The notes: generated by a model not told the origin, from the letters alone. DNA of 14,000 nt from Anaerolineae bacterium (GCA_030612585.1 JAUWNP010000115.1:1-14000); one strand, 5' to 3'; counted from the first letter of the stretch, positions 1-7,333 are shown. Made by a program: numbers and translations.

Positions 1-268
1 ACCAGAGGCGGAGGCCGGCGAAGCGGGCGAGGAAAAAACAGCAGCACCAGAGGCGGAACCCGGCGAAGCGGACGAGGAAGAAGCCGCAGTACCAGAGGCG
101 GAAGTCAGCGAAGCGGGCGAGGAAGAAACCGCAGTACCAGAGGCAGAGGCCGGCGAAGCGGGCGAGGAAGAAACCGCAGTACCAGAGGCGGAGGTCAGCG
201 AGGCGGGCGAGGAAGAAACAGCAGAGCCAAAGGAAGAGGAAGAGGCAATAACTCAACGCAGCGACTGA
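1..268 (+). CDS. C-terminal end of an unidentified protein with acidic 15-residue repeats (partial, 5' end outside window)
   Basis: An open frame with codons starting at base 2 enters from the left edge and ends at TGA 266-268. The 88 visible residues are almost entirely Pro, Glu, Ala and Gly. They form five copies of a 15-residue unit of the pattern P-E-A-E-x-[GS]-E-A-[GD]-E-E-[KE]-[TA]-A-x, then a short Glu/Lys run and the end ITQRSD. The tail is strongly acidic and certainly disordered. Such tails occur on translation and nucleic-acid-binding proteins as well as on surface proteins, and the catalytic or structural part lies outside the window, so I do not name the protein. The gene is co-oriented with infA 183 bp downstream. 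The open frame and codon-level repeat make the coding call firm; the function is unknown. Confidence 0.75.
   Translation, partial: PEAEAGEAGEEKTAAPEAEPGEADEEEAAVPEAEVSEAGEEETAVPEAEAGEAGEEETAVPEAEVSEAGEEETAEPKEEEEAITQRSD
2..226 (+). repeat. Five tandem 45-bp coding repeats
   Basis: Units begin at 2, 47, 92, 137 and 182, each exactly 45 bp (15 codons). Units 3 and 5 carry GluValSer where units 1 and 4 carry GluAlaGly, which suggests alternating or pairwise duplication (a 90-bp higher-order unit). The sixth position decays into Glu-Pro-Lys followed by Glu codons. The exact multiple of three keeps the frame open, so the copy number can vary without breaking the protein. Confidence 0.9.
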
Positions 269-270
269 GG

Positions 271-379
271 TAGAGGAAACCACAAGAGCCGGACGGTACA
301 GAACACATCCCGCACTACACACCACGTTTCACGCCGAGCCAGACAATCGGCCGGAAGTGCGGCAGTGAGGTTTCCTCTA
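271..379. repeat. Nested inverted repeats between the acidic-tail gene and infA
   Basis: The gap 269-451 has no credible gene. It holds an 11-bp perfect inverted pair at 271-281 and 369-379 (TAGAGGAAACC and its complement), a 7-bp pair inside it at 310-316 and 356-362 (CCGCACT), and a 5-bp hairpin at 333-337/347-351. Together they could fold into one long interrupted hairpin on either strand. It may be a structured leader of infA, a small RNA, or an old mobile-repeat remnant; no target duplication is visible at its ends. A heptad pair (CACCACG and TTTCACG, 320-333) lies inside it. The remaining 380-451 shows only the infA ribosome site. Confidence 0.5.
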
Positions 380-451
380 GTTCCCACGGACGTTTGATGT
401 AGTGTGCTGAGCGCCTCTTAGCCGTCGCAGCCAACTGCGAAGAGGTAAGGG

Positions 452-718
452 ATGAACAAAAAGAAAAAAGCGGACAAGGTAAAAGAGGACAAGATAGAGA
501 TGGAGGGTACCGTCATTGAGGCATTTCCTAGCACCCAGTTCCTTGTACGGCTTGACAATGGCCACGAGGTGTTGGCTTACCTTTCTGGCAAAATGCGCAG
601 ATACTACATCCGTATCCTGCTGGGCGACCGCGTGCGAGTGGAACTCTCCCCTTACGACCTGACACGTGGCCGAGTTGTTTACCGATACAAACGTGGATAT
701 CGGCCAAAGGAGGAGTAG
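452..718 (+). CDS. infA: Translation initiation factor IF-1
   Basis: The 88-residue product is a single OB-fold protein that binds the 30S A site during initiation with IF-2 and IF-3. The family core is clear: [20 protein letters not shown], then [20 protein letters not shown], then [15 protein letters not shown]. Usual IF-1 length is about 72 residues. The excess here is a Lys-rich N-terminal extension ([14 protein letters not shown]) and a short basic/acidic end (RGYRPKEE). The ATG follows AGAGG with 6 bases between, which fixes the start. The gene stands alone rather than in the rpl36/rpsM cluster where infA often sits. Its last 40 bp are shared with the opposite-strand 3' end of prmA. Confidence 0.95.
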   Translation: MNKKKKADKVKEDKIEMEGTVIEAFPSTQFLVRLDNGHEVLAYLSGKMRRYYIRILLGDRVRVELSPYDLTRGRVVYRYKRGYRPKEE

Positions 719-1587
719 CCTGGCTTTGCCACCAGGCATACCCAGTCGTCCCGCTGTTGCCGTTCCACTAGAGCAAGATCTCCCCGCTTAAGCACCGCAA
801 CGACTTCTGGCTCCTGATCAGCGAGGATACCTGCAGCGACCAATCCCCCCCCAGAGCGTACCCGCATTGCGAGCCCCTCCCCCACCAGCTCCACGATCAC
901 TCTTGCCAAAATGTTGACCACCACCAGGTCGTAACTCTCCGACGCCTCTGCCAGAGACCCGCACATCACGCTTACGATTCCCTGTACCCCGTTGCTCACC
1001 ACGTTGTCCCGTGCCGCCTCAACCGCTATAGGATCGTTGTCCACCGCCAGCACGTGTCCAGCGCCTAACCTGGCTGCCGCAATCGCCAGGATACCGGAAC
1101 CGGTACCCAGGTCGAGTACTTCTGCCCCCGGGTATATCAACTCCTCCAGTGCCACCAGGCACATCTGCGTCGTGGGATGCAGCCCAGTGCCGAAAGCCAT
1201 TCCTGGGTCCAACTGGATGACGAGGTCTCCAGATGCAGGCACATAATCCCGCCACGAGGGCCGAATGACGATGTGCTGACCTACGTGCAGGACATTCAAC
1301 CGTTCCTTCCACGCTTCAGCCCAATCCGCTTCGGCGACAGGGCAGAAGGTGGGAGCAGAAACAGGGCGGATCTGGCCCAGGTGCCAGAGCGCCTCTTCGA
1401 CGCGGCGTTTGTTGGCCCGCAGTTGGTCATCAACAGATAGGTAGGCCCTAACGATTACCGGGCCTGCGTTCCAACCCTCAGGCCCAGCTTCGATGACCAC
1501 ACCGCGATAGGCGTAGCGTGAGAGAACCTCGGCCACCGCTTCCGCGGCCTCGTTCTCCACCGTTACACTGACCTCAAGCCACTCCAT
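679..1587 (-). CDS. prmA: Ribosomal protein L11 methyltransferase
   Basis: This SAM-dependent methyltransferase modifies ribosomal protein L11. The 302-residue length is near the family norm. An N-terminal substrate-recognition domain (about 1-60) is followed by a class I methyltransferase domain. Visible motifs are [14 protein letters not shown] at 127-140, the SAM-binding LDLGTGSG at 158-165, the acidic AVDNDP at 181-186 and the NILA catalytic-pocket motif at 225-228. It is the last gene of the hrcA-grpE-dnaK-dnaJ-prmA operon, 42 bp after dnaJ, an order conserved in many Firmicutes and relatives. The final residues (about 290-302, [12 protein letters not shown]) go beyond the usual end near LVAK and are encoded antisense to the end of infA. 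Confidence 0.95.
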   Translation of the reverse strand: MEWLEVSVTVENEAAEAVAEVLSRYAYRGVVIEAGPEGWNAGPVIVRAYLSVDDQLRANKRRVEEALWHLGQIRPVSAPTFCPVAEADWAEAWKERLNVLHVGQHIVIRPSWRDYVPASGDLVIQLDPGMAFGTGLHPTTQMCLVALEELIYPGAEVLDLGTGSGILAIAAARLGAGHVLAVDNDPIAVEAARDNVVSNGVQGIVSVMCGSLAEASESYDLVVVNILARVIVELVGEGLAMRVRSGGGLVAAGILADQEPEVVAVLKRGDLALVERQQRDDWVCLVAKPGYSSFGRYPRLYR

Positions 1588-1602
1588 ACTGAATATTGTG
1601 CT

Positions 1603-1630
1603 CTGGATGCTGGATACTGGTCGCTGGTCC
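1603..1630. repeat. CTGGNNN heptanucleotide array at the dnaJ stop
   Basis: Four contiguous 7-bp units start at 1603, 1610, 1617 and 1624. Each begins CTGG followed by ATG, ATA, TCG or TCC. The array fills most of the 42-bp dnaJ-prmA gap, and its last base is the first base of the dnaJ stop triplet (1630-1632 on the plus strand). Confidence 0.8.
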
Positions 1631-2751
1631 TACAGGCCCAGCAACTCCCGCAGTTCGCCCACGAAACTACGTTTCTCTTGCCAGACGGTCTCCGGCTCTA
1701 ACGTTTCGCCCAGTTCCCGGAGGAGATGCTTCTGATCGCAGGAGAGTTTGGTCGGAACGGCAACCCGCACCAACACCAGTTCGTCACCCCGGCCATTGCG
1801 CTGCAAGTGAGGTACCCCTCTGTTCCGCAACCGCAACACGGTACCGCCTTGGGTACCGGGAGGGATAGAGATTTCCTCCTCACCCTCCAGAGTAGGCACA
1901 CTCACCTCGGCCCCTAACGCTGCCTGGGCCACGTTGACCTGCAACTCTACCAGGACGTCGTCGTTGCGCCGCTGGAAGATGGGGTGCGGCTCTACGTCTA
2001 GAACGACGTAGAGGTTGCCGTGGGGACCACCCCACTCTCCCATCTCCCCCTCACCTGCCAGCCGGATCTGAGTGCCGTGATCCACGCCGGGCGGGACGGT
2101 GACGGAGAGCCTGCGGGTGGCGTAGACTCGCCTCTCGCCGCCGCATCGGGAACAGGGGATAGGGATAGTCTCCCTCATGCCGTGACAGACGGGACAGGTG
2201 GTGACGCTGACGAAGGAGCCCAGGATCGAGCGCTGCACCCGCCGTACCTGCCCGGTGCCATTGCACTCCGAGCAGCGGACCGGCGACGTCCCCGGCTCCG
2301 CCCCGCTGCCGTTACACTCCGGACACACCTCGTAGCGCGTGACCTCGATCTCTTTCTCACACCCGAAGACCGCTTCCTCAAAAGTCAGGTGCAGGTCGTA
2401 GCGCAGGTCGGCGCCACGCCGCGGTCCCCGACGGGTAGAGGTGCGAAACCCAAACCCTCGCCCGAAGACCTCCTCAAAAATCTCAAAGGGGTCACGGAAG
2501 CCAAAGTCGAACCCCAAACCCGCTCCGCCGGGTCTAACGCGGCCAAAGCGGTCATAGGTGACTCGCTTTTCCGGGTCGGAAAGCACCTCATAGGCCTCGT
2601 TGATCTCCTTGAAACGTGACTCAGAGTCGGGCGTCTCGCTGACGTCTGGGTGATACTGTCGCGCCAACTGCCGATAGGCCTTCTTGATTTCGTCTGGAGA
2701 AGCCGAGCGCTCGACCCCCAGTACCTTGTAGTAGTCCCGTCTGGCTGCCAT
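1630..2751 (-). CDS. dnaJ: Chaperone DnaJ (Hsp40)
   Basis: This co-chaperone stimulates DnaK ATPase activity and delivers unfolded clients. The 373 residues hold a J domain (6-70, YYKVLGV with HPD at 34-36), a Gly/Phe region (about 74-103), a zinc-finger domain (about 131-208) and C-terminal client-binding domains. Zinc repeats are CPECNGSG (143-150), CSECNGTG (160-167), CPVCHGMR (186-193) and CSRCGGER (200-207). All eight cysteines are present, but repeats 3 and 4 end in Arg instead of the usual Gly. The ATG at 2749-2751 has no strong Shine-Dalgarno in front of it, unlike dnaK and grpE. It is fourth in the CIRCE operon, 143 bp after dnaK. Confidence 0.97.
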   Translation of the reverse strand: MAARRDYYKVLGVERSASPDEIKKAYRQLARQYHPDVSETPDSESRFKEINEAYEVLSDPEKRVTYDRFGRVRPGGAGLGFDFGFRDPFEIFEEVFGRGFGFRTSTRRGPRRGADLRYDLHLTFEEAVFGCEKEIEVTRYEVCPECNGSGAEPGTSPVRCSECNGTGQVRRVQRSILGSFVSVTTCPVCHGMRETIPIPCSRCGGERRVYATRRLSVTVPPGVDHGTQIRLAGEGEMGEWGGPHGNLYVVLDVEPHPIFQRRNDDVLVELQVNVAQAALGAEVSVPTLEGEEEISIPPGTQGGTVLRLRNRGVPHLQRNGRGDELVLVRVAVPTKLSCDQKHLLRELGETLEPETVWQEKRSFVGELRELLGL

Positions 2752-2793
2752 AACTATCTAACGGAGTTTCGCCTCAAACCGACAAGTAATAGA

Positions 2794-2849
2794 ACGCAGA
2801 TTATCGCAGATAAAACAAAAAACCAACGTGGATCAGCGTTAATCTGCGT
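2794..2849. repeat. CGCAGAT repeat and inverted pair in the dnaK-dnaJ gap
   Basis: Two direct copies of CGCAGATNAN (2795-2804 and 2805-2814, period 10) are followed by an inverted copy. ACGCAGATTA at 2794-2803 is perfectly complementary to 2840-2849, with a 36-nt loop. This fits a dispersed intergenic repeat of the type CGCAGATAAA/TTAATCTGCG. In the operon transcript it could form a hairpin between dnaK and dnaJ and so influence their relative expression. The rest of the 143-bp gap shows nothing else. Confidence 0.65.
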
Positions 2850-2894
2850 CTCAAATTCCGACTCGTTTGTCAAGAATCTGCACCATCAAGGAGT

Positions 2895-4787
2895 CTACGC
2901 CTCGCTGAACTCACCCTCGATAACGTCTTCCTCACCACCTTCGGGTGGTTCACCTTCCGGCGGTGGAGGCGTGTCTGGACCGGCCTCCTGGTACATCGCG
3001 GCCCCTACCTGCTGCACCACCTGGCTCAGTTCTTCTGTACACCGACGGATAGCGCCGACGTCGCTGCCCTGGAGAGCGGACTTAAGCGCTTCGACCTTAG
3101 CCTCCGCCTCAGAGCGCAGGTGAGACGGCACTTTGTCTTTTTGCTCCCCCAGGAACTTTTCGGCGCTGTAAACAGCATTGTCCGCCACATTGCGGGCCTC
3201 TATCTCTTCCTTTCTCTTGCGGTCCTCCTCACGGTGCTGCTCGGCCTCCTGGATATTGCGCTCAACCTCTTCGTCAGAGAGACCGCTGGAGGGGACGATC
3301 TGCATAGACTGCTCGCGACCTGTAGCCTTGTCCTGGGCAGAAACGTTGAGGATACCGTTGGCGTCAATGTCGAAGGCGACTTCGATCTGGGGGACACCCC
3401 GGGGCGCAGGCGGGACACCACCAAGGATGAACTTACCCAGGCTCTTGTCGTCAGCCGCCATGGGGCGCTCTCCCTGAACAACGTGTATCTCCACCTGCGT
3501 TTGTCCGTCAGTGGCGGTGGAGAAGATCTGGCTCTTGCGGGTGGGGATAGTGGTGTTGCGCTCGATGAGTGCAGTAGCCACACCGCCCAGCGTCTCAATG
3601 CTCAGTGTCAACGGGGTCACGTCCAGCAGGAGCACGTCCTTAACCTCGCCACCGAGAACGCCGGCCTGGATTCCCGCGCCCAGGCCCACTACCTCGTCGG
3701 GGTTGACCCCCTTGTGGGGCTCCTTACCGAAGAACTCGGCCACTTTCTGCTGAATGGCCGGCATACGGATCATGCCGCCCACCAGGATGACCTCATCAAT
3801 GCCGGAGGGCTTCAGTTTGGCATCGGTCATGGCCTGCCGACAGGGGCCGATGGTGCGCTCAATCAGATCATCGGTCAGTTGCTCCAACTTGGCCCGCGTG
3901 AGTTTCATCTGCAAGTGCTTGGGACCGGAGGCGTCGGCAGTGATGAAGGGCAGGTTGATCTCCGTCTCCATCACTGTAGAGAGTTCGACCTTGGCCTTCT
4001 CGCACGCCTCTTTCAGCCGCTGGAGAGCCTGGTTGTCTCCGCGCAGGTCAATTCCCTGATCTTTTTTGAACTCGTCGGCCACGTAGTCAATGATGCGCTG
4101 GTCCCAGTCGTCGCCGCCCAGAAAGGTATCGCCGCTGGTGGATTTCACCTCGAAGACACCGTCTCCGACGTCGAGCATGGAGATGTCGAAGGTACCACCA
4201 CCAAGGTCGAAGACGGCGATAGTCTCGTCCTTCTTCTTGTCGAGACCGTAGGCCAGCGAAGAGGCGGTCGGCTCGTTGATGATGCGCAACACCTCCAGTC
4301 CGGCGATCCGGCCGGCGTCTTTGGTCGCCTGACGCTGGCCATCGTTGAAGTAAGCCGGGACGGTGATGACCGCCTGGGTGATTTCCTCCCCCAGGTAGGC
4401 TTCGGCGTCGGCCTTGATCTTCTGCAAGATCATGGCCGAGATTTCCGGCGGACTGTACTCCCTGTCCCCCATCCAGACCCGCACGTCCCCGTTAGGGGCC
4501 GCCGTGACCTTGTAGGGGACTAACTCCAGCGCCCGACGCACTTCCGGGTCATCGAATTTGCGCCCCATGAAACGTTTGATAGAGAAGATGGTATTCTCAG
4601 GATTAACGACGGCCTGGCGCTTGGCGATCTGCCCGACCATACGTTCCCCTGTCTTGGGGTTGATGGCCACGACCGAGGGGAACAAGCGTCCCCCCTCGGC
4701 GCTGGGGACGACGGTGGGCTCACCACCCAACATCACTCCACAGACCGAATTGGTCGTGCCCAGGTCAATGCCGATAATTTTGCTCAT
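2895..4787 (-). CDS. dnaK: Molecular chaperone DnaK (Hsp70)
   Basis: This ATP-dependent cytosolic chaperone works with DnaJ and GrpE. The 630-residue product is full length. The nucleotide-binding domain opens with [10 protein letters not shown] (5-14), and its second phosphate motif is [10 protein letters not shown] (192-201). The interdomain linker and start of the substrate domain are [19 protein letters not shown] (around 384-402). The C-terminal lid ends in a Pro/Glu-rich tail and [10 protein letters not shown], matching the usual acidic DnaK end. The ATG has AAGGAG nine bases upstream. It is third in the operon, with grpE 149 bp upstream and dnaJ 143 bp downstream. The long open frame on the opposite strand is a codon-bias shadow. 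Confidence 0.98.
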   Translation of the reverse strand: MSKIIGIDLGTTNSVCGVMLGGEPTVVPSAEGGRLFPSVVAINPKTGERMVGQIAKRQAVVNPENTIFSIKRFMGRKFDDPEVRRALELVPYKVTAAPNGDVRVWMGDREYSPPEISAMILQKIKADAEAYLGEEITQAVITVPAYFNDGQRQATKDAGRIAGLEVLRIINEPTASSLAYGLDKKKDETIAVFDLGGGTFDISMLDVGDGVFEVKSTSGDTFLGGDDWDQRIIDYVADEFKKDQGIDLRGDNQALQRLKEACEKAKVELSTVMETEINLPFITADASGPKHLQMKLTRAKLEQLTDDLIERTIGPCRQAMTDAKLKPSGIDEVILVGGMIRMPAIQQKVAEFFGKEPHKGVNPDEVVGLGAGIQAGVLGGEVKDVLLLDVTPLTLSIETLGGVATALIERNTTIPTRKSQIFSTATDGQTQVEIHVVQGERPMAADDKSLGKFILGGVPPAPRGVPQIEVAFDIDANGILNVSAQDKATGREQSMQIVPSSGLSDEEVERNIQEAEQHREEDRKRKEEIEARNVADNAVYSAEKFLGEQKDKVPSHLRSEAEAKVEALKSALQGSDVGAIRRCTEELSQVVQQVGAAMYQEAGPDTPPPPEGEPPEGGEEDVIEGEFSEA

Positions 4788-4813
4788 TGTACACTACTCC
4801 TTCTTGGTCTTGA

Positions 4814-4898
4814 ACCACCGGCTTCATCGGTGGTATGCTTTCACGCTGCAACTAACTCCGCGCGCGGTTCGATCAAACGTGAACGAACTGGCGCCAGT
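4814..4898 (-). repeat. Hairpin and palindrome in the dnaK 5' leader
   Basis: A perfect 7-bp stem with a 7-nt loop (ACCACCG 4814-4820, CGGTGGT 4828-4834) lies 26 nt upstream of the dnaK start codon. A separate 12-bp palindrome, ACTGGCGCCAGT, lies at 4887-4898. Both sit in the 149-bp grpE-dnaK gap, which contains no gene. The hairpin could be an RNA processing or stability element that raises dnaK over grpE. There is no T-tract, so it is not an intrinsic terminator, and there is no second CIRCE. Confidence 0.5.
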
Positions 4899-4936
4899 GT
4901 TTTATTCATCTCCATCCGACTCTTTTTCTGCCACAT

Positions 4937-5575
4937 CTACTCTTTCGACAGTTCCGGCTCTGGGGCAGCAGGTGCCCTGGCCACCCGCACCAATGCAGGT
5001 CGCAACACCCACTCACCGAGCATGTATCCCCGCTGCACCTCGCCGATGATCTGACCCTCCTCGTAGCCCGAAACCTCCTCGTGAGTCACGGCTTCGTGAT
5101 AACGAGGGTCGAACGTCTGTCCATCAGTCTCAATGGGCTTAGCGCCCTCGGATTCGAGAACGGCACACAGTTTGTGCTTGATCAAAAGGATCCCCTCACA
5201 CCAGGTCAACTGACTCAAATCGGCAGGCAGGGTCTCAATAGCCCGTTCGAAGTCGTCCAAGGCGGGCAGCAGTTTGCGCAGCAGGGTCGCATTTGCGAGC
5301 GTCGTCACTTGCACTCGTCCTGCCTCCTGCCGTTTCTTGTAGTTAGAGAACTCCGCCTGAGTTCGCTGCCAGCCATCGAGGTACTCGGCTGCCTGGGCCT
5401 TGGCCTCCTCCAACTCCTCCTGCAGCCTCTCCAGTTCGTCGCCCGCCTCTTCCGGCTCCTCCCTGACCGCCGCCGTTTCTTCCGCTACTTCCTCCTGCTG
5501 CTCAACGATTTCCGCTGGCACCTCGCGCTCTCTCTCCTCAGCCTGGATTTCAGCCTCCTTCTTTTTCTTCGTCAC
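4937..5575 (-). CDS. grpE: Nucleotide exchange factor GrpE
   Basis: GrpE releases ADP from DnaK as a dimer. The product has 212 residues. The first 50 are highly charged (Lys then Glu rich). They lead into a long coiled coil (about 47-85, ELERLQEELEEAKAQAAEYL), the conserved NYKKRQ (about 78-83) and LLPALDDFERAI, and a C-terminal beta domain with FDPRYHEAV and GEVQRGYMLGEWVLRPALV, the family signature. Translation most likely begins at GTG 5575, four bases after AGGAGG. It is the second gene of the operon, 82 bp after hrcA. Confidence 0.96.
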   Translation of the reverse strand: MTKKKKEAEIQAEEREREVPAEIVEQQEEVAEETAAVREEPEEAGDELERLQEELEEAKAQAAEYLDGWQRTQAEFSNYKKRQEAGRVQVTTLANATLLRKLLPALDDFERAIETLPADLSQLTWCEGILLIKHKLCAVLESEGAKPIETDGQTFDPRYHEAVTHEEVSGYEEGQIIGEVQRGYMLGEWVLRPALVRVARAPAAPEPELSKE

Positions 5576-5616
5576 CTTGCCTCCTTGCTACTACGTCATT
5601 CGGCTTTTGTCACTCG

Positions 5617-5659
5617 ACCATTGTTCATTGGTCATTGTCCATTGATTCATTGTTCATTC
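5617..5659. repeat. TTCATTG heptanucleotide array at the hrcA stop
   Basis: Six 7-bp units (5617, 5624, 5631, 5638, 5646, 5653) follow the pattern NNCATTG, with one extra base at 5645. The last unit runs into the hrcA stop triplet (5658-5660 on the plus strand), so the repeat touches the end of the gene. The same unit recurs at 6907-6927 and 7551-7571. Confidence 0.85.
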
Positions 5660-6689
5660 ATTCCGCGTACATATCATACACCAGGTCAGATAACAACCCG
5701 GCGACGAAACGCACGGCCGAGATAGCACGGCCATAGAGCATGCGGGTAGGGCCTACGACGCCCAACGCACCAGTGGCGAAGCCTGTCACGCCGTAGCGCG
5801 CCAGCACCAGGCTACAGGCCCGAAGTTCATCCCAACGCCCCTCGCCTCCGATCAGCACCCGCACGCTGCCGACCTCCGGGCCGAGGGCGTCGGCCAGCAC
5901 CACCCCGAGGAAACTGCGCTCCTCCATAACCCGCACCAGCCCCTGGGCTTTTTCCCCCTCGGCGAACTCAGGTTGCTGTAACACCTCGCTCAACCCATCG
6001 CGATAGACAACGTCAGCGGCGTGCATATCGGCGCGGTGCATAATATCCACCACGAGTATGGCCACATCGGCTTCGAGGGAGGGCAGAGCATCAATGCGGG
6101 CCTGGATCTCATCAGCGGCGAGCCCGTTACAAGCCTGGTTAAGCCGGTCGCCGATCTCATTGAGGGCCTCCTGACTAAGAGGCTCGACCAGGGTCAGTAA
6201 TTGCTGCTTGACCGTGCCTCCGCGCAAGACGAGGATGAGCAATACGAGTCGCCCTTGCGTGGAGATAAGTTGTAGATGCTTGTAGCGCGATTCCGCGGCC
6301 TGGGGCGCGGTCACCAGGGCAGCCCCACGGGCAGTGCGGGCCAGGACGGAAGTTGCCAGTGGCATCCATTGCTCGAAGTCCTGACGCGCCTGGTGAAACT
6401 GGTGGGCGATGGTGCGGCGCTCGTGCAGAGGCAGGTCCACCTCTCCCAGCAGCCGTTCGACAAAGTAACGGTAGCCCTGGTGCGTGGGAACGCGCCCGGC
6501 GGAGGTGTGCGGATGGGTAAGATAGCCCAACTCCTCCAGCAGCGCCAGTTCGTTGCGCACGGTGGCCGTGCTTATCTCAAGACCGTAACACCCGACCAGC
6601 GCGCGCGAACTAACCGGGGAAGCACTACTCACGTACTCCCGCACAACCAGGCCCAGAACAGTCTGTTGGCGCGGTGTCAACCCATTCAT
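5658..6689 (-). CDS. hrcA: Heat-inducible transcription repressor HrcA
   Basis: HrcA binds CIRCE operators and represses chaperone operons; GroEL activity normally keeps it active. The 343 residues are full length. The N-terminal winged helix (about 3-75) shows TPRQQTVLGLVVREYV, then STATVRNELALLEELGYL and the conserved HTSAGRVPTHQGYRYFV. The C-terminal region carries the dimerisation and IDD parts, with GVVGPTRMLYGRAISAVRFV near the end. It is first in the operon, with a perfect CIRCE 26 bp in front of its ATG, so it represses itself and grpE-dnaK-dnaJ-prmA. The ribosome site in front of the ATG is weak (GATGAG), which would keep repressor levels low. Confidence 0.96.
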   Translation of the reverse strand: MNGLTPRQQTVLGLVVREYVSSASPVSSRALVGCYGLEISTATVRNELALLEELGYLTHPHTSAGRVPTHQGYRYFVERLLGEVDLPLHERRTIAHQFHQARQDFEQWMPLATSVLARTARGAALVTAPQAAESRYKHLQLISTQGRLVLLILVLRGGTVKQQLLTLVEPLSQEALNEIGDRLNQACNGLAADEIQARIDALPSLEADVAILVVDIMHRADMHAADVVYRDGLSEVLQQPEFAEGEKAQGLVRVMEERSFLGVVLADALGPEVGSVRVLIGGEGRWDELRACSLVLARYGVTGFATGALGVVGPTRMLYGRAISAVRFVAGLLSDLVYDMYAE

Positions 6690-6715
6690 TTCTCATCTAT
6701 ACCCATATACCCAAT

Positions 6716-6742
6716 TTAGCACTCTCACTGATAGAGTGCTAA
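6716..6742 (-). promoter_or_regulatory. CIRCE operator (HrcA binding site)
   Basis: TTAGCACTC (6716-6724), a 9-bp spacer (6725-6733) and GAGTGCTAA (6734-6742) match the canonical CIRCE 9-9-9 inverted repeat without a mismatch. It lies directly downstream of the promoter at 6756-6784, in the start of the transcript and just upstream of hrcA. It can act as both DNA operator and leader hairpin. Confidence 0.98.
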
Positions 6743-6755
6743 AACTCAGTTCCCC

Positions 6756-6784
6756 ATCATACCACAAGGCAAAGAATCTGTCAA
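6756..6784 (-). promoter_or_regulatory. Sigma-70-type promoter of the hrcA operon
   Basis: On the minus strand TTGACA (6779-6784, a perfect -35) is followed after exactly 17 bp by TATGAT (6756-6761, five of six against TATAAT). Transcription would start near 6749, a few bases before CIRCE, which is the classical repressible arrangement. Confidence 0.9.
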
Positions 6785-6798
6785 ACGGGTTTGGCAAG

Positions 6799-6864
6799 CA
6801 GTTAGCAGTCAGCGGCTAGCAGTTAGCCGTTGGCAACTGATTAGCTGGGTGCTGGAGGCTGGAT
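6799..6864. repeat. Two heptanucleotide arrays (CAGTTAG and GCTGGAT types)
   Basis: The CAGTTAG-like array has six 7-bp units (6799, 6806, 6813, 6820, 6827, 6834), the later ones degenerate. After three bases, a second array of three GCTGGNN units follows (6844, 6851, 6858). The second resembles the CTGGNNN array beside dnaJ. They lie just upstream of the hrcA -35 box. The remainder of the 6690-6910 gap holds only the promoter and CIRCE. Confidence 0.75.
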
Positions 6865-6906
6865 AATCGTCCCTGCGCCTGTCTCTCATTTGGGCTTGGG
6901 GATTCG

Positions 6907-6927
6907 TTCATTATTCATTGTTCATTG
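6907..6927. repeat. TTCATTG heptanucleotide array over a stop codon
   Basis: Three perfect-register units (6907-6913, 6914-6920, 6921-6927) read TTCATTA, TTCATTG, TTCATTG. The first supplies the stop triplet (6911-6913), and the others encode the last residues (MNNE) of the DUF1232 protein on the minus strand. Confidence 0.85.
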
Positions 6928-7333
6928 AATCCGGCGCTTCCGGTCCCTTGATCTCGTACTCTCCCTCGATCACCACAGACGGCTCGCCGTCCTCCGCCAC
7001 GCGCCACTCTTTGATGCGCGCGCCCAGCGCCAGCAGGTGCTCACGCACCACCGCCGGCGGAGCCAACTCGATGAAAAGTTTGACCCCGAACAGCAGCACA
7101 GCAAGGTCGTCCAGTTGGCCCAGGCCCGGCACTACGGCAGCAGGGATGAAGTCCACGGGGGAAAACACGTAAACCAGCGCCGCCGATGGGATCAACTTCG
7201 TCCACGTCGGCACCCGATGGTCCCAGAACAGCCGCCAGGCCAGACGTGCCTGGCGTGCAGTATCCTGCAGCCAGGACAACAGCGCGCTGGTGTCATCTGG
7301 CTTGACGGGTATTGGATGTCGGTCTTCACTCAT
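6911..7333 (-). CDS. DUF1232 (YkvA-like) small membrane-associated protein
   Basis: The 140-residue protein has a central DUF1232 signature: LVYVFSPVDFIPAAVVPGLG (53-72), followed by QLDDLAVLLFGVKLFIEL. These form two hydrophobic segments (about 47-70 and 75-92) that could be membrane helices. The N-terminus is polar and the C-terminal 30 residues are acidic. The biochemical role of DUF1232 proteins is not established. The ATG has a good AAGGAG seven bases upstream and a TATAAT promoter behind it. The last six residues (DSMNNE) are encoded by a TTCATTG repeat, so the original C-terminus may have been different. It is upstream of and co-oriented with hrcA, but the hrcA promoter and CIRCE intervene. 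Confidence 0.85.
   Translation of the reverse strand: MSEDRHPIPVKPDDTSALLSWLQDTARQARLAWRLFWDHRVPTWTKLIPSAALVYVFSPVDFIPAAVVPGLGQLDDLAVLLFGVKLFIELAPPAVVREHLLALGARIKEWRVAEDGEPSVVIEGEYEIKGPEAPDSMNNE

Noticed and set aside
718..737. GCCTGG/CCAGGC hairpin after infA as a terminator
   Set aside because: Only six pairs with no T-tract, and it lies within the prmA coding sequence.
3120..4523. Long plus-strand open frame (467 codons) opposite dnaK
   Set aside because: Antisense open frames opposite dnaK are a well-known consequence of its codon bias. The translation resembles no protein family, has no ribosome site, and the minus strand encodes a perfect DnaK.
4788..4936. A second CIRCE or heat-shock promoter before dnaK
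   Set aside because: No TTAGCACTC/GAGTGCTAA pair and no convincing -35/-10 pair on the minus strand in this gap.
5617..5659. CRISPR-like array
   Set aside because: Units are 7 bp with no spacers, and no cas genes are present; these are short tandem repeats.
5081..5725. Plus-strand open frame opposite grpE and the hrcA end
   Set aside because: Leu/Phe/Arg-rich reading of the complement of the Glu-rich GrpE coiled coil; no independent support.
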